From Synechococcaceae cyanobacterium (GTDB lineage: Bacteria; Cyanobacteriota; Cyanobacteriia; PCC-6307; Cyanobiaceae), in contig CANCJV010000005.1 of assembly GCA_947378425.1 (NCBI GenBank), forward strand, positions 55,703 through 119,702: a stretch of 64,000 nt of DNA. Direction: 5' to 3'. The notes under the pieces are model-generated. The model had not been told where the DNA came from, ran no database searches, and saw only the letters and a list, made by a program, of their open reading frames with translations. Made by a program: the position numbers and the translations under genes. Below, one piece after another: positions 50,701-57,708 of the stretch. Numbering within the stretch: position 1 is the first letter of the stretch; every line of letters begins with the position of its first letter.

Positions 50701-51270
50701 GCCCTCGATGTGGACTGGCCGCGCCTGGCCCGCCAGGCCGGAGCCCGCCAGGGTGCCGCACTGCAACAGCTGGCAGCCTTGAGCACGGAACAACCGGCCA
50801 CCGGCAACCAGGGCCTGCCGGCCTACGTGCAGGAACTGACGGGGATTCCCCCGGCAGAACGTCCCGGGCGTCTGCAGGAATTCGTGCAGCGCCAGTTGGC
50901 CAAGGTGATGGGGATGAACGATCCTGCCCAGATCGATCCAGGGGAGCCCCTGTTCAACATCGGCCTCGATTCGTTGATGGCTCTGGAGCTGATGGTGCTG
51001 CTCGAGAAGAATCTCGGCATCACCCTGACCGAATCCCTGGTCTTCGAGCATCCCACCATCGAAGAGCTGAGCCGCTACTTTCTGGCCGAGTTGTTCCCAA
51101 TCGCAACGGAGGCCGAATCTGACCAGCCTGCAAAGCTGGAGACAGGTCTGCGGCCAACCCAGGGCGACGAACCAGCCGCCCTCATGAACGCATGGAGTGA
51201 TCAGGCCGAGCAGATCACCAAGCTCGACAGCGAAGCTCTCCTGCGTCAGATCAGGGGGGAAGTTGAGTAA
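44785..51270 (+). CDS. Fully reducing type I polyketide synthase KS-AT-DH-ER-KR-ACP
   Basis: A 2161-residue synthase with all reductive domains. KS: Cys187 in DTACSSSL, EAHGTGTRQGDP, KTNLGHSE. AT: Ser641 in GHSVGE and HAFH at 745-748, the malonyl-CoA signature. DH: His977 followed by VVFPAAGF, and Asp1145 in DACFQ. ER: NADPH loop GGVG at 1556-1559. KR: GAFGSLG near 1746-1752, LDD, and the Ser-Tyr1898-Asn1902 set. ACP: Ser2063 in GLDSLMALEL, then a tail of about 95 residues. Each cycle would add a saturated two-carbon unit, and the single module suggests iterative use, as in HglE-type and PUFA-like lipid synthases. ATG 44785 has GAGG close upstream; GTG 44788 gives better spacing. It probably follows the first PKS in one operon. 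Confidence 0.93.
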   Translation: MVINPDTGRPEPIAICGIGCRLPGGANSAQSFWELLRNGQDAIGDIPAERWDLSLHFDADAQKPLHQHVRRGGFIDGIDQFDPAFFGISPREAVCMDPQQRLLLEVAWQALEDAGQPLESIRGQNVAVFMGISSADYSSLLWLSEEDYAIPDNEPFVLPGNTGCIAANRLSYFFDFKGPSLTVDTACSSSLVAVHLACESIWRGEASAALAGGVQALIHPGIQSSFCKAGLLAPDGRCKSFDAAADGYVRSEGAGVVLLKPLAAAQADGDTIYALVHGTAVNSDGRSNGMVAPNMRAQVACVRAAFARAGIAPAATQYVEAHGTGTRQGDPIELRALGTVLGEGREESRPCRVGSVKTNLGHSETAAGITGLIKAALCVHHRQIPPSLHFRTPNPSIDFPGLKMQVQTQLEAFPQADAPAVVGVSSFGFGGTNAHVVLADAPPRPPVSRYGQQLPLQLLTLSARSETGLLQQAAQLAAYLHSHPRTGLSDVCGTANQCRSQLVRRLVCLAADRATLLDQLTAIAAGDPCDGVVMGQASRRPGKLAFLFTGQGSQAIGMARGLHQQHPVFRQAFEQCTAILDPLLARPLAEVLFPAAGDEQEAAQLLNQTAFTQPALFVVGYALSQLWLSWGVKPDLVLGHSVGEVVAAHLAGVFSLEEALRLIAARGRLMQALPAGGGMVALLADQGQVEALITQVATGGHGELELAALNGPTNVVVSGPLVAVEALERQAGLAGVKAHRLTVSHAFHSRAMAPMLAAFEQELAGIQFTAPTRPLISNLSGRLAGPEIATSHYWCEHVINPVRFAEGMAAAASQGVSTFVELGARPTLIGMGRQCLKDPSLAWWPSLRPGLDDLTVILTSLAELHRSGHPVDWRGFHRPFPHGRVPLPAYPFQRQRYWWSRRGEGEAPSSLWRTFLNGETAPDQDVSSPHAPPTAPAAAGLTPGSAGSLQLLDLPGGSEQRYSTWLSAEEPADLTDHRIRTQVVFPAAGFIDLALQVLQQQGRPLVLTSLELDQPLRLEQGPSRLQLVAGERLEFHSAAPGSERWRCHGHVQGPQRQGVQAGHGQSDGTALQAPPPVAPAACPAGAGELALEDFYGALARFGLRYGPHFRALSSVRRLESSVDGETRAWATLQRPAGARDWALIDACFQAVAATLDPDAAAGQLFLPVGFAELRLEPLPLPDRFHCQVQLRHSDEPAFVLADLLLLGDAASGADPIGWVKGFRLRRLPRQALDWLFPLEAQADAAAPAQEQRLVRARWLPLPPAEPLPDQAATQQSAPTAAETPPMAPRILWPDLETADLETTLADLLATAQQAVPSEVVWLVLEGDGAAQGALEAFVRAAALERPTVTWFTLRLPAGAKARGLAIPWNRIAALAASEPAIRFDGEQLFRQRLIPLAPARFRITTASFGLLESLQQSPLPPQELAPGEVEIAVEATGLNFRDVLNALGLLRSYSRQLGLDEAAQVPFGGECVGRVVAIGAGVPPERLGQRVLAALAVGSLASHVLCRSELCVPLPETISPEVGASLSTAFLTAIHGLETLARLQPGETVLIHAAAGGVGQAAIQVARRRGARVLATASAAKQAALLSQGVEAVFDSRSLEFADQVLAATGGRGVDVVLNSLKGEWVDASFRALAQGGRFVELGKIDIWSKAEASSRRPDAAYLPFDLLEVAAADGQRLRSQLQEVLEEIVAGVYQPLPLQVFRIEQTVEAFRLMAQARHVGKVVIRQSERRAHSGLAPQATYLITGAFGSLGGQLARWLADQGARSLLLLGRKPPEPNSPGQALVDDLSAKGVECITLGLDLTTPLQAGDPETGRLAAALAALPADRPLGGIFHTAGILDDGLIAQQTPARLAAVLAPKLGGWQRIETALALTRLDPELVVHFSSMASLLGSPGQAGYCAANGALDALAEQAQRPGWISIQWGPWSGGGMAGGLEQQQRQRLETLGVRLLEPDQALELLGDLIGRGEAGAIGALDVDWPRLARQAGARQGAALQQLAALSTEQPATGNQGLPAYVQELTGIPPAERPGRLQEFVQRQLAKVMGMNDPAQIDPGEPLFNIGLDSLMALELMVLLEKNLGITLTESLVFEHPTIEELSRYFLAELFPIATEAESDQPAKLETGLRPTQGDEPAALMNAWSDQAEQITKLDSEALLRQIRGEVE

Positions 51271-51287
51271 ATGTCTGGGAAGTCTGC

Positions 51288-51989
51288 CTACGAATGGGAC
51301 ACCAGGCGACCGTCATCTATGCCGATGACCCGATCCGCCATCTCCATCACGCGAGGGTCGTGGGTGGCCATCACAATCGAAATCGATCGCTCCTTCGCGA
51401 CGGAGCGCAGGGTCGTCACCACCTCACGGCCGGTTTTACCGTCGAGGGCAGCCGTGGGCTCATCGGCCACGATCAACTCTGGATCACAAGCCAGGGCCCT
51501 GGCAAAGGCAACCCTCTGCTTCTGGCCCCCGGAGAGCATGGAAGGATAGTGATTGGCTTTATCCCTGAGCCCAACCGAAGCAAGCAGTTCCAGACAGCGC
51601 TGCTCTCGGGCTCGATAGGAGCGATCAATCACAGCCTCAGTGGCCACCTGCACATTCTGCATGGCCGTCAAAAACTCCATGAGATGATGAGACTGAAACA
51701 CCATGCCTATTCTTGAACGAAGCCGGTTCAGCACAACTGGCGAGCAACCTTTCAAGGAGCAACCCAGCACATCCAGCACACCATCCTGCACGCTTTTCAG
51801 CCCACCAATCAAGGTGAGTAAGGTCGACTTGCCGCAGCCGGAAGGACCAGCCAGCGCAACAAACTCTCCCCGCCGCACATCCAGACAGATATCCTTCAAC
51901 ACGTGCATCCTTTCAGATCCATTGCCGTAAAAATGGTTAAGACCAACGGCATGAACACAAGGCTGATTTGTACTGTCCAATGAATGCAT
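51288..51989 (-). CDS. devA: ABC exporter ATPase, DevA type
   Basis: A 233-residue ABC ATPase with Walker A GPSGCGKST, Q-loop VFQSHHLMEFLTA, signature MLSGGQKQRVAFARAL, Walker B ELIVADEPTAALD and switch His in ATHDPRV. The sequence is of the MacB/DevA group and works with the DevC permease and DevB adaptor encoded just upstream on the same strand. In Anabaena, DevBCA with TolC exports heterocyst glycolipids. Here the genes abut PKS genes end to end (17-base gap from the second PKS stop), so export of the cluster's lipid is a natural inference. The ATG at 51989 lies 12 bases after devC. Confidence 0.92.
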   Translation of the reverse strand: MHSLDSTNQPCVHAVGLNHFYGNGSERMHVLKDICLDVRRGEFVALAGPSGCGKSTLLTLIGGLKSVQDGVLDVLGCSLKGCSPVVLNRLRSRIGMVFQSHHLMEFLTAMQNVQVATEAVIDRSYRAREQRCLELLASVGLRDKANHYPSMLSGGQKQRVAFARALACDPELIVADEPTAALDGKTGREVVTTLRSVAKERSISIVMATHDPRVMEMADRVIGIDDGRLVSHS

Positions 51990-52001
51990 GGTAGATTAAA
52001 T

Positions 52002-53168
52002 TTATTGAAACAGATCGGCGGGATCAGCATCCTTGATCTTGCCCATGGCCAGCAAGGCAGACGTACTGCACATGAACAAAATCATCAGGAAAGTCGTTGC
52101 CACCATTTGAATCGACAAGACCATTGGCAATGATGTATACGTAGTGACAAGATAGCAAAGAAAGGCACTGACAATCCAAGCCAGCGGAAAACCGAGGCCA
52201 GACAGGATAAGGCCCTCAACAAAAACGATCATCTCAAGTCGCTGCCTGCGATAGCCAATCGACATCAGCAGTGCATAGGCCGGCAAATGAAAAGTCACAT
52301 CCATATGCAAAAGCTGATAAACCATCATCGCACCGACAGCGAGGCCCATAAAGGAGCAAAACGAGAAAACAAATCCAATGGGCTTACTGTTAGCCCAGTA
52401 CTCTTTCTCATAGCTCTCAAAAGCAGATTTAGTCATCACCTTCACATCATCAGGAAGCTGGGGCGAAATCTCGCGAGCGACGCGTTCAGGATTGCTACCG
52501 GAGGCCAGCTTGATGACGCCCAACTCAATGGATCCCGAGGAGCCATCAAAGATCTCATTAAGAGAAGGTATACTGGTCAAAAAGGAAGAATCATACCCAA
52601 AAGACGGACCAAATTTCACAAGTCCAGCAACGTAAAGTCGATGCATACCAACATAAGCAACGACGCTCTTGCCTGACTCAAATTCCTTCTGAACCGGACC
52701 AAACTCTGGCCGAGAAAGGCTGTCATAAAGAATTCGACCTCTTTCTCCAAGCATTTTTTGCTGACTGGTTATTTGCGGATCTTTGAAAACTTGCTGGAAC
52801 GGATTAATACCAATTGCAATAGCAAGACGCGACTGCAGCTCACCGGGCAGACGCCATTTCACATAACGCCAACGTACTGGCATCACAGCTTGAATATCCG
52901 CACTGCGCACGACACTGGATAGGCGCTCTTCGGGGAAACTAGCCATCCCAGTAAGACTTGCAGATTGGGTACTGAGCAAAACCAAATCAGCGTCGAACTT
53001 ACTGACAATAGAAATACTGGAATTAAACAGGGCTTCCTGAAAGCCAAACTGCATCAGGATCAAGATGCCAGCCGCAGCGACCCCGACAAAGGCTGTAATC
53101 AGACGAGCTGGCTGCCGCGTCAGCAACAACCAGGCGAGTGGCAGACTGCGGCGAAACTGAGGTAGCAT
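52002..53168 (-). CDS. devC: ABC exporter permease, DevC type
   Basis: A 388-residue permease with one N-terminal transmembrane helix (LITAFVGVAAAGILILMQFGFQEAL), a large periplasmic domain (residues 45-260), and three C-terminal helices, the FtsX/MacB-like layout. The start LPLAWLLLTRQPARL is typical of DevC proteins. It lies between devB and devA with gaps of 23 and 12 bases, so devBCA is a compact operon. Composition is close to 50% GC and well below that of the neighbouring PKS genes. Confidence 0.9.
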   Translation of the reverse strand: MLPQFRRSLPLAWLLLTRQPARLITAFVGVAAAGILILMQFGFQEALFNSSISIVSKFDADLVLLSTQSASLTGMASFPEERLSSVVRSADIQAVMPVRWRYVKWRLPGELQSRLAIAIGINPFQQVFKDPQITSQQKMLGERGRILYDSLSRPEFGPVQKEFESGKSVVAYVGMHRLYVAGLVKFGPSFGYDSSFLTSIPSLNEIFDGSSGSIELGVIKLASGSNPERVAREISPQLPDDVKVMTKSAFESYEKEYWANSKPIGFVFSFCSFMGLAVGAMMVYQLLHMDVTFHLPAYALLMSIGYRRQRLEMIVFVEGLILSGLGFPLAWIVSAFLCYLVTTYTSLPMVLSIQMVATTFLMILFMCSTSALLAMGKIKDADPADLFQ

Positions 53169-53191
53169 GGGGAGAGGGAGGTTACGGCAGA

Positions 53192-54115
53192 CTACTTAGA
53201 GAATGTCGCCATAATTTTAACCCCGGTAAGGTTGCGCACCACAGCAATATCGGTTGGCGCAATTGCAATTCGAACATCGATTGTCCGCGCTTCAATATCG
53301 GAATCAGCGGCAGGATTGACAGTCAGCCGCTTTCTCTCGCTGACCTTTTGCGCGATTCGCACGACAGTGCCGACGAGTTTCTGCGCAAAACTTCCATTCT
53401 CGCTGGTAATCGCGACTTTTTGACCCAGATGGATGAATCCTATGTCGTCTTCATTCACTTGCGCGATCGCCTCCATGTGCTGATTGGCACCGATTTCCAT
53501 CACCCCCTGCGAACCCGGCCGCTCCCCAACCCGCGCATTGATCTTAAGAACTGTTCCGCTCATAGGAGCATAGAGATTGCTATATTTTTCTTCAGTATGC
53601 AGTTGGCTCAACTCCGCCATGGCCTGCTTGAGATCGGCCTTCAACTGCAGGAGCCTTAATTCACGTGACTCAAGATCAGCTTCCGCGACTACACCTTCGC
53701 GGGAAAGAACACGGTAGCGATTGGTCTCGCTTTCCAAAACCGCGAGCTGGGTTTTAATCGAAGCAATTTTGGCGGCGACTGTATTTTGTTGAGAGTGTAT
53801 CCGATCAATCGTGTCAAACGTCGCCAACAACTGCGATTGACGCACGACCTGACCCTCCTCGACTTTCAGGGTCTTGAGGCGGGGCGATCCGTCCACGCCC
53901 TGGATCGGTGCCGCCAAGACCCTCACATCACCGGAGGGCTCCAGATATCCCAAAGCCGAGACAAAGCTGGACTGACCGCCGCGAACTGCCACCTTGGACC
54001 GCAGGACCTTCTGGGGCGGCTGTTCGTGACTGGAAGTGGTTGCTAAACGAACCAGAGCCCCAGCGAGAAGGACTAAGACAACAATCGAGACAAGAAGCCG
54101 AATCCTATGGTGCAT
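53192..54115 (-). CDS. devB: Membrane fusion (HlyD-type) adaptor, DevB type
   Basis: A 307-residue adaptor anchored by an N-terminal helix (IRLLVSIVVLVLLAGALVRLA). It then has a beta-barrel/lipoyl half (LGYLEPSGDVRVLAAP, LKTLKVEEGQVVRQSQLLATF), a coiled-coil hairpin (residues 105-170, QLAVLESETNRY and AEADLESRELRLLQL), and the second half (LYAPMSGTVLKINARVGERPG). It bridges the DevCA pump to a TolC-like outer-membrane channel. The hairpin is short, as in DevB. It is first in devBCA and divergent from the acyltransferase gene, with about 390 bases between them. Confidence 0.9.
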   Translation of the reverse strand: MHHRIRLLVSIVVLVLLAGALVRLATTSSHEQPPQKVLRSKVAVRGGQSSFVSALGYLEPSGDVRVLAAPIQGVDGSPRLKTLKVEEGQVVRQSQLLATFDTIDRIHSQQNTVAAKIASIKTQLAVLESETNRYRVLSREGVVAEADLESRELRLLQLKADLKQAMAELSQLHTEEKYSNLYAPMSGTVLKINARVGERPGSQGVMEIGANQHMEAIAQVNEDDIGFIHLGQKVAITSENGSFAQKLVGTVVRIAQKVSERKRLTVNPAADSDIEARTIDVRIAIAPTDIAVVRNLTGVKIMATFSK

Positions 54116-54503
54116 TGGTCAACATTGTAGAAATCTGCGAAAACAAACCCCTCATCGCCAGAGCAAAAAGGGAATTCAGGCCAACCAACAGCGCATCGCC
54201 ACCATAATACAGGCATCCTTACGGCAAATCAATACCAGGTGCAGCCGAAGCCCTGGACAACAATTGGCCATTTGCAACAGACGCCGGCAAAGCCTATGAT
54301 TTGGCCAAAAACTAAATATGGCATCATATCACAATAATAATCACTGCTGCACGACGCGCATGGGGCTGATTCAAAATCCAAGGCAATTGAACAAACTCTG
54401 AACCACAAACGAAATCCAAGTCTAGACTGGCACAAAGGCCTTCCAGCAATGGCAAGCCAATTCCGGTTAGATTCCGGCCATCAAGTTGCGACATAGACAA
54501 TCA
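54116..54503. other. AT-rich divergent intergenic region upstream of devBCA
   Basis: It should contain promoters for devB (minus) and the acyltransferase gene (plus). I looked for the NtcA site GTA-N8-TAC known ahead of Anabaena devBCA and found none. No RNA gene or ORF is supported. Confidence 0.5.
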
Positions 54504-55853
54504 ATGAAGCGCCCAAGCGAGGTCAGGCTCAGCCCATTCGAAAGATTTCTGCTGTTTGACCATCGAAGAAAATATCCAATGAACTTTTATATTCAGATTG
54601 AGCTTGAAAAAGACGTTGAGGAGCAGCAATTTCTTCAAGCCTTAAACTGGTTGAGCCAGCAGCATCCCAGATTAAGGGCACGAATCCATAAGGGACTCAT
54701 CAGATACCGCTGCACAATTCGGGACGATCTCCCTGTTGTTGTCTGGATGGAAAACCAGTCTCTGACTGAAAAAGAAACACTTTTAACCGAATTCTGGTCA
54801 CAAAGCCAAAGGTTCCCCGGCCGGGGGGTGCGCTTCTTGGTGGATAAAAGCTGCGGCCTCGATCAACCATCTTGCAGGATTCTGATCGAAGTATTCCATC
54901 CACTATTTGATGGCTTATTTTGCATGAGAATCCTTGGTGAATTATTAGGATACCTCCAAGGCGGAGAACAACAGATGGCCAGCGCTGTTGAGCGTCCAAA
55001 GCGGGACCAGAAAACCTTGAAGCCGGCGTTGAGGCCAACAATTACGATACAAGAGTATTTGAAAGCCATCATCAAGTATCTCACTTATAGCCCAGACCCC
55101 ATATGGTCTGGCGTACAGCAAGCCTCCAGACAGGAGTCCAGCAGCGACGGGAGCAGCTCTTGGAGTGCACTCAATTCAAGTCATCGAGTCGTTCTTTCAG
55201 AAGTAGAGATCAGCAAACTCAAAAAAGCTGCTCAGCAAGCTGGTGCAAACCTCAATGCAGCGCTGGTCAGCTGTATCTTCAGCGCAATTGCCAAACTCGA
55301 TACAAGGAGCAGTGCGCCCAAGAAAAAATTAAGAATTGCGGTGCCTGTGAGCACGCTCTCACGCACCATCAGAATAACGGCAGAAAATAAAGTCGGCTAT
55401 GTATTTCTTGATCGCCAAAGCCAGGATTGTTTCGACGCCATCAATCTCTCAAAGTGGGTTGCCGATTCGTTGCAAACGAAAAAGGCTCGAACGGAAGCCG
55501 AATGGTTCCTGTCTGCCATTGAATTTCTCGACAAACTCAAATGGCCACTATGGTTATTCAGTCAATTACCACTCTGTCATGCCACAGCTGTCGTCAGCAA
55601 CGTCGGCAGCCTGGAACGATGGATTCCTGAAGGCACCGGCAAGACACAATCCAGCAAAAAGGCCGCAATCGTTAAAAACTTTTATGGGGTGCCACCAATT
55701 CGGCCTCGTACCCAGATGAGCATTGGTATCACAAGAATCATGGACACAATTGCAATCAATATGCTATTTGACGAAGAAGCGGCGATTGACTCCAAGGCAA
55801 ACCAGCTTGTTCGCCTGCTTGAGAACGAGATCAAACACTATTCCAGTCACTAA
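54504..55853 (+). CDS. PapA5/condensation-like acyltransferase
   Basis: A 449-residue member of the CoA/ACP-dependent acyltransferase (condensation) superfamily. The catalytic H-x3-D-G motif is HPLFDG with His132 and Asp136; the His usually preceding it is Phe here. The N-terminal half begins LSPFERFLLFDHRRKYPMNF and includes LSQQHPRLRARIHKG; the C-terminal half contains IAVPVSTLSRTIR and RTQMSIGITRIMDTIAINMLFDEE, as in PapA5 and alcohol acyltransferases. PapA5 esterifies the 1,3-diol phthiocerol, which fits the predicted diol of this cluster. ATG 54504 is preferred; TTG 54486 extends the frame by six codons. The gene is AT-rich and divergent from devBCA, and it converges on the P450 gene. 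Confidence 0.78.
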   Translation: MKRPSEVRLSPFERFLLFDHRRKYPMNFYIQIELEKDVEEQQFLQALNWLSQQHPRLRARIHKGLIRYRCTIRDDLPVVVWMENQSLTEKETLLTEFWSQSQRFPGRGVRFLVDKSCGLDQPSCRILIEVFHPLFDGLFCMRILGELLGYLQGGEQQMASAVERPKRDQKTLKPALRPTITIQEYLKAIIKYLTYSPDPIWSGVQQASRQESSSDGSSSWSALNSSHRVVLSEVEISKLKKAAQQAGANLNAALVSCIFSAIAKLDTRSSAPKKKLRIAVPVSTLSRTIRITAENKVGYVFLDRQSQDCFDAINLSKWVADSLQTKKARTEAEWFLSAIEFLDKLKWPLWLFSQLPLCHATAVVSNVGSLERWIPEGTGKTQSSKKAAIVKNFYGVPPIRPRTQMSIGITRIMDTIAINMLFDEEAAIDSKANQLVRLLENEIKHYSSH

Positions 55854-55893
55854 GCTTACAGCGACTGAGATCATCATTGATCTGACGCATCAC

Positions 55894-57390
55894 TTACCCC
55901 AGAGACTCCTGGCGACGTGGCGCCAACCTGACTTTAACTCCATTACGAGATCTCAAAGTCAATCGACCGACCAGATCTGGGACATGATCTTTATCGGGAA
56001 GAATTTCGTAATTCCTAACCATTTCAGCCAGCACTAATATGGCTTCCTGCATGGCGAATGCTGCTCCCGGACATTTGCGTGGACCGATCCCAAACGGCAG
56101 GAATGCATCACTTTCCAATTGCTTTTCTGCCACAGTGGCCAGATCAGCCAGGAACCGCTCAGGCCTGAATTCATTGGGATGCTCCCAATTCTTCTCATGC
56201 CTTTGGATCACCCAGGGTGAAATCGCCACCATCGCCCCAGCTGGGCAGCTACTGCCAAGAATGGAATCAGCCTTTATTGACTCTCTGATCAGAAAGATGA
56301 TGGGAGGATAGAGGCGAAGCGTTTCGTTAAAGAGCGCAGCACTGTAAGGAAGCTGGCGAAGTTCGGAATATTCAAGTGGCGTTTCTGGATTGCCTCCATG
56401 ACTCAGGCGTCGTTGCAATAGCGAAGAGACTTCTTGACAGACTCTTTGCTGGCAGTCAGGGTACTGCGCCAGCAGGTAGATGGCCATACTCAGTGAGCTG
56501 GCTGATGTTTCATGACCAGCCAAAAAGAGAGTGCAAGCTTGGTTGACAAGCTCAGTGGTTGAGAATTGTGTTCCCGTCTCTTGATCAACAGCTTCAATCA
56601 GGGCCTGCAGCAGATCGCTGGGAGGCGACTGACCTTCTGGGCGGACTTGATTCTCATGCAGGCGTTCCTCTACAGCTGCCTGGATCCAGGTTCGAATTGG
56701 ACGAGCAAAATGTGCCGCATAACGCTGCAACCATGTCTGGGGCAGGCGTAGCAAACGCAGCATACAAGCAATGCCAGCCCGCTGCTGATAGCGCGTGAAC
56801 GATTGGAAAATCGAGGCTGCTTCCTCACCTTGCATGGGCCTTGAGACGATCGCTCGAACAATCACATCCCCGGTGACAAGCGTCATTTCCTCATCAATCG
56901 CCAGCGAGCGCCCATCAGCGACAACCCTCAAGCGCTCAATCAGATCAATCACGGCAGCCTTCATGTCCGGATAGATCCTGCGCAGGCTGGCCAGCTTGAA
57001 AGCCTGGTCCACGAGGCGCCGCTGCCGTGCCCACTCTGATCCATTGACAGAGAAAACGGCACGGCCGATCAAGGGCTCCAAAATCCACAAGATAAAGTGG
57101 TGTTTTGGATAGTTGCGAACATCATCCACCATCAGCCGCTTGACTTCTCGGGCCGCATTGACAAGGAAGATATGCTGACCGAAAAATTTGACCGATCCGA
57201 TTGGATTGAGAAAATCCTGAGGATGAAGCACTTTTAACCATGAATCCGTGCCCTTCAAGACCCTTGTCAAGAAACCCTGATCCGCAGGCAGCGGTTGCGG
57301 AAACACCGGTTGAGGGGATTGGGGCGAAGTGAAAGGACAGGTCATGGGATTCGGATCTTGGCGGCTCTTGCGAATCGATGAAATCTCCAT
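55894..57390 (-). CDS. Cytochrome P450
   Basis: A 498-residue P450 without a clear membrane anchor. The I-helix oxygen motif is LAGHETSASSLS, the ExxR is NETLRLYPP, the PERF-type motif is FRPERF, and the heme loop FLPFGIGPRKCPGAAFAMQE contains Cys440. Overall it resembles CYP110/CYP4-like fatty-acid hydroxylases common in cyanobacteria, so hydroxylation of a long acyl chain near its end is a reasonable guess. It converges on the acyltransferase gene (40-base gap) and is the last gene of the cluster before mnmE. GC content is moderate, similar to devBCA and unlike the PKS genes. Confidence 0.92.
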   Translation of the reverse strand: MEISSIRKSRQDPNPMTCPFTSPQSPQPVFPQPLPADQGFLTRVLKGTDSWLKVLHPQDFLNPIGSVKFFGQHIFLVNAAREVKRLMVDDVRNYPKHHFILWILEPLIGRAVFSVNGSEWARQRRLVDQAFKLASLRRIYPDMKAAVIDLIERLRVVADGRSLAIDEEMTLVTGDVIVRAIVSRPMQGEEAASIFQSFTRYQQRAGIACMLRLLRLPQTWLQRYAAHFARPIRTWIQAAVEERLHENQVRPEGQSPPSDLLQALIEAVDQETGTQFSTTELVNQACTLFLAGHETSASSLSMAIYLLAQYPDCQQRVCQEVSSLLQRRLSHGGNPETPLEYSELRQLPYSAALFNETLRLYPPIIFLIRESIKADSILGSSCPAGAMVAISPWVIQRHEKNWEHPNEFRPERFLADLATVAEKQLESDAFLPFGIGPRKCPGAAFAMQEAILVLAEMVRNYEILPDKDHVPDLVGRLTLRSRNGVKVRLAPRRQESLG

Positions 57391-57708
57391 AGTCCCAGCA
57401 TACTAAAAAATCTCTGGCTTGCAACAACATGAGTTCAGTACATCCTGAAGCCCAATTCCCAGGCACCCTCGATAGCACAACAACAGCCACGATGCTGATT
57501 GAGCTGTTCCAGGGGTAATCGCTCATTACAGTCAGAGCAACCAAGCGCCCTGGCTTCGCATGGGCAACATCTGGGACCAGTCAGAGCAGCACCGCATCAA
57601 CTTTCACGCTGGTGAACGGCCCTGTGCTGCCGGTGAGGGATGCACTGGCAACATTCAGATCACTTCCGTTGCGGGCATCAGATCGCTTCGCACTGACACG
57701 TGCCAGGC
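57391..57708. other. Intergenic region between P450 start and mnmE stop
   Basis: It probably holds the P450 promoter and marks the right border of the cluster. I see no ORF, RNA gene, integrase remnant or clear direct repeat matching the nadC side. Confidence 0.5.

Noticed and set aside
54116..54503. NtcA site (GTA-N8-TAC) upstream of devBCA, as in Anabaena
   Set aside because: Searched by eye on both strands; no match with the correct spacing was found.
57391..57708. Attachment site or integrase trace at the right edge of the polyketide cluster
   Set aside because: No tRNA, integrase fragment or repeat shared with the nadC side could be seen.
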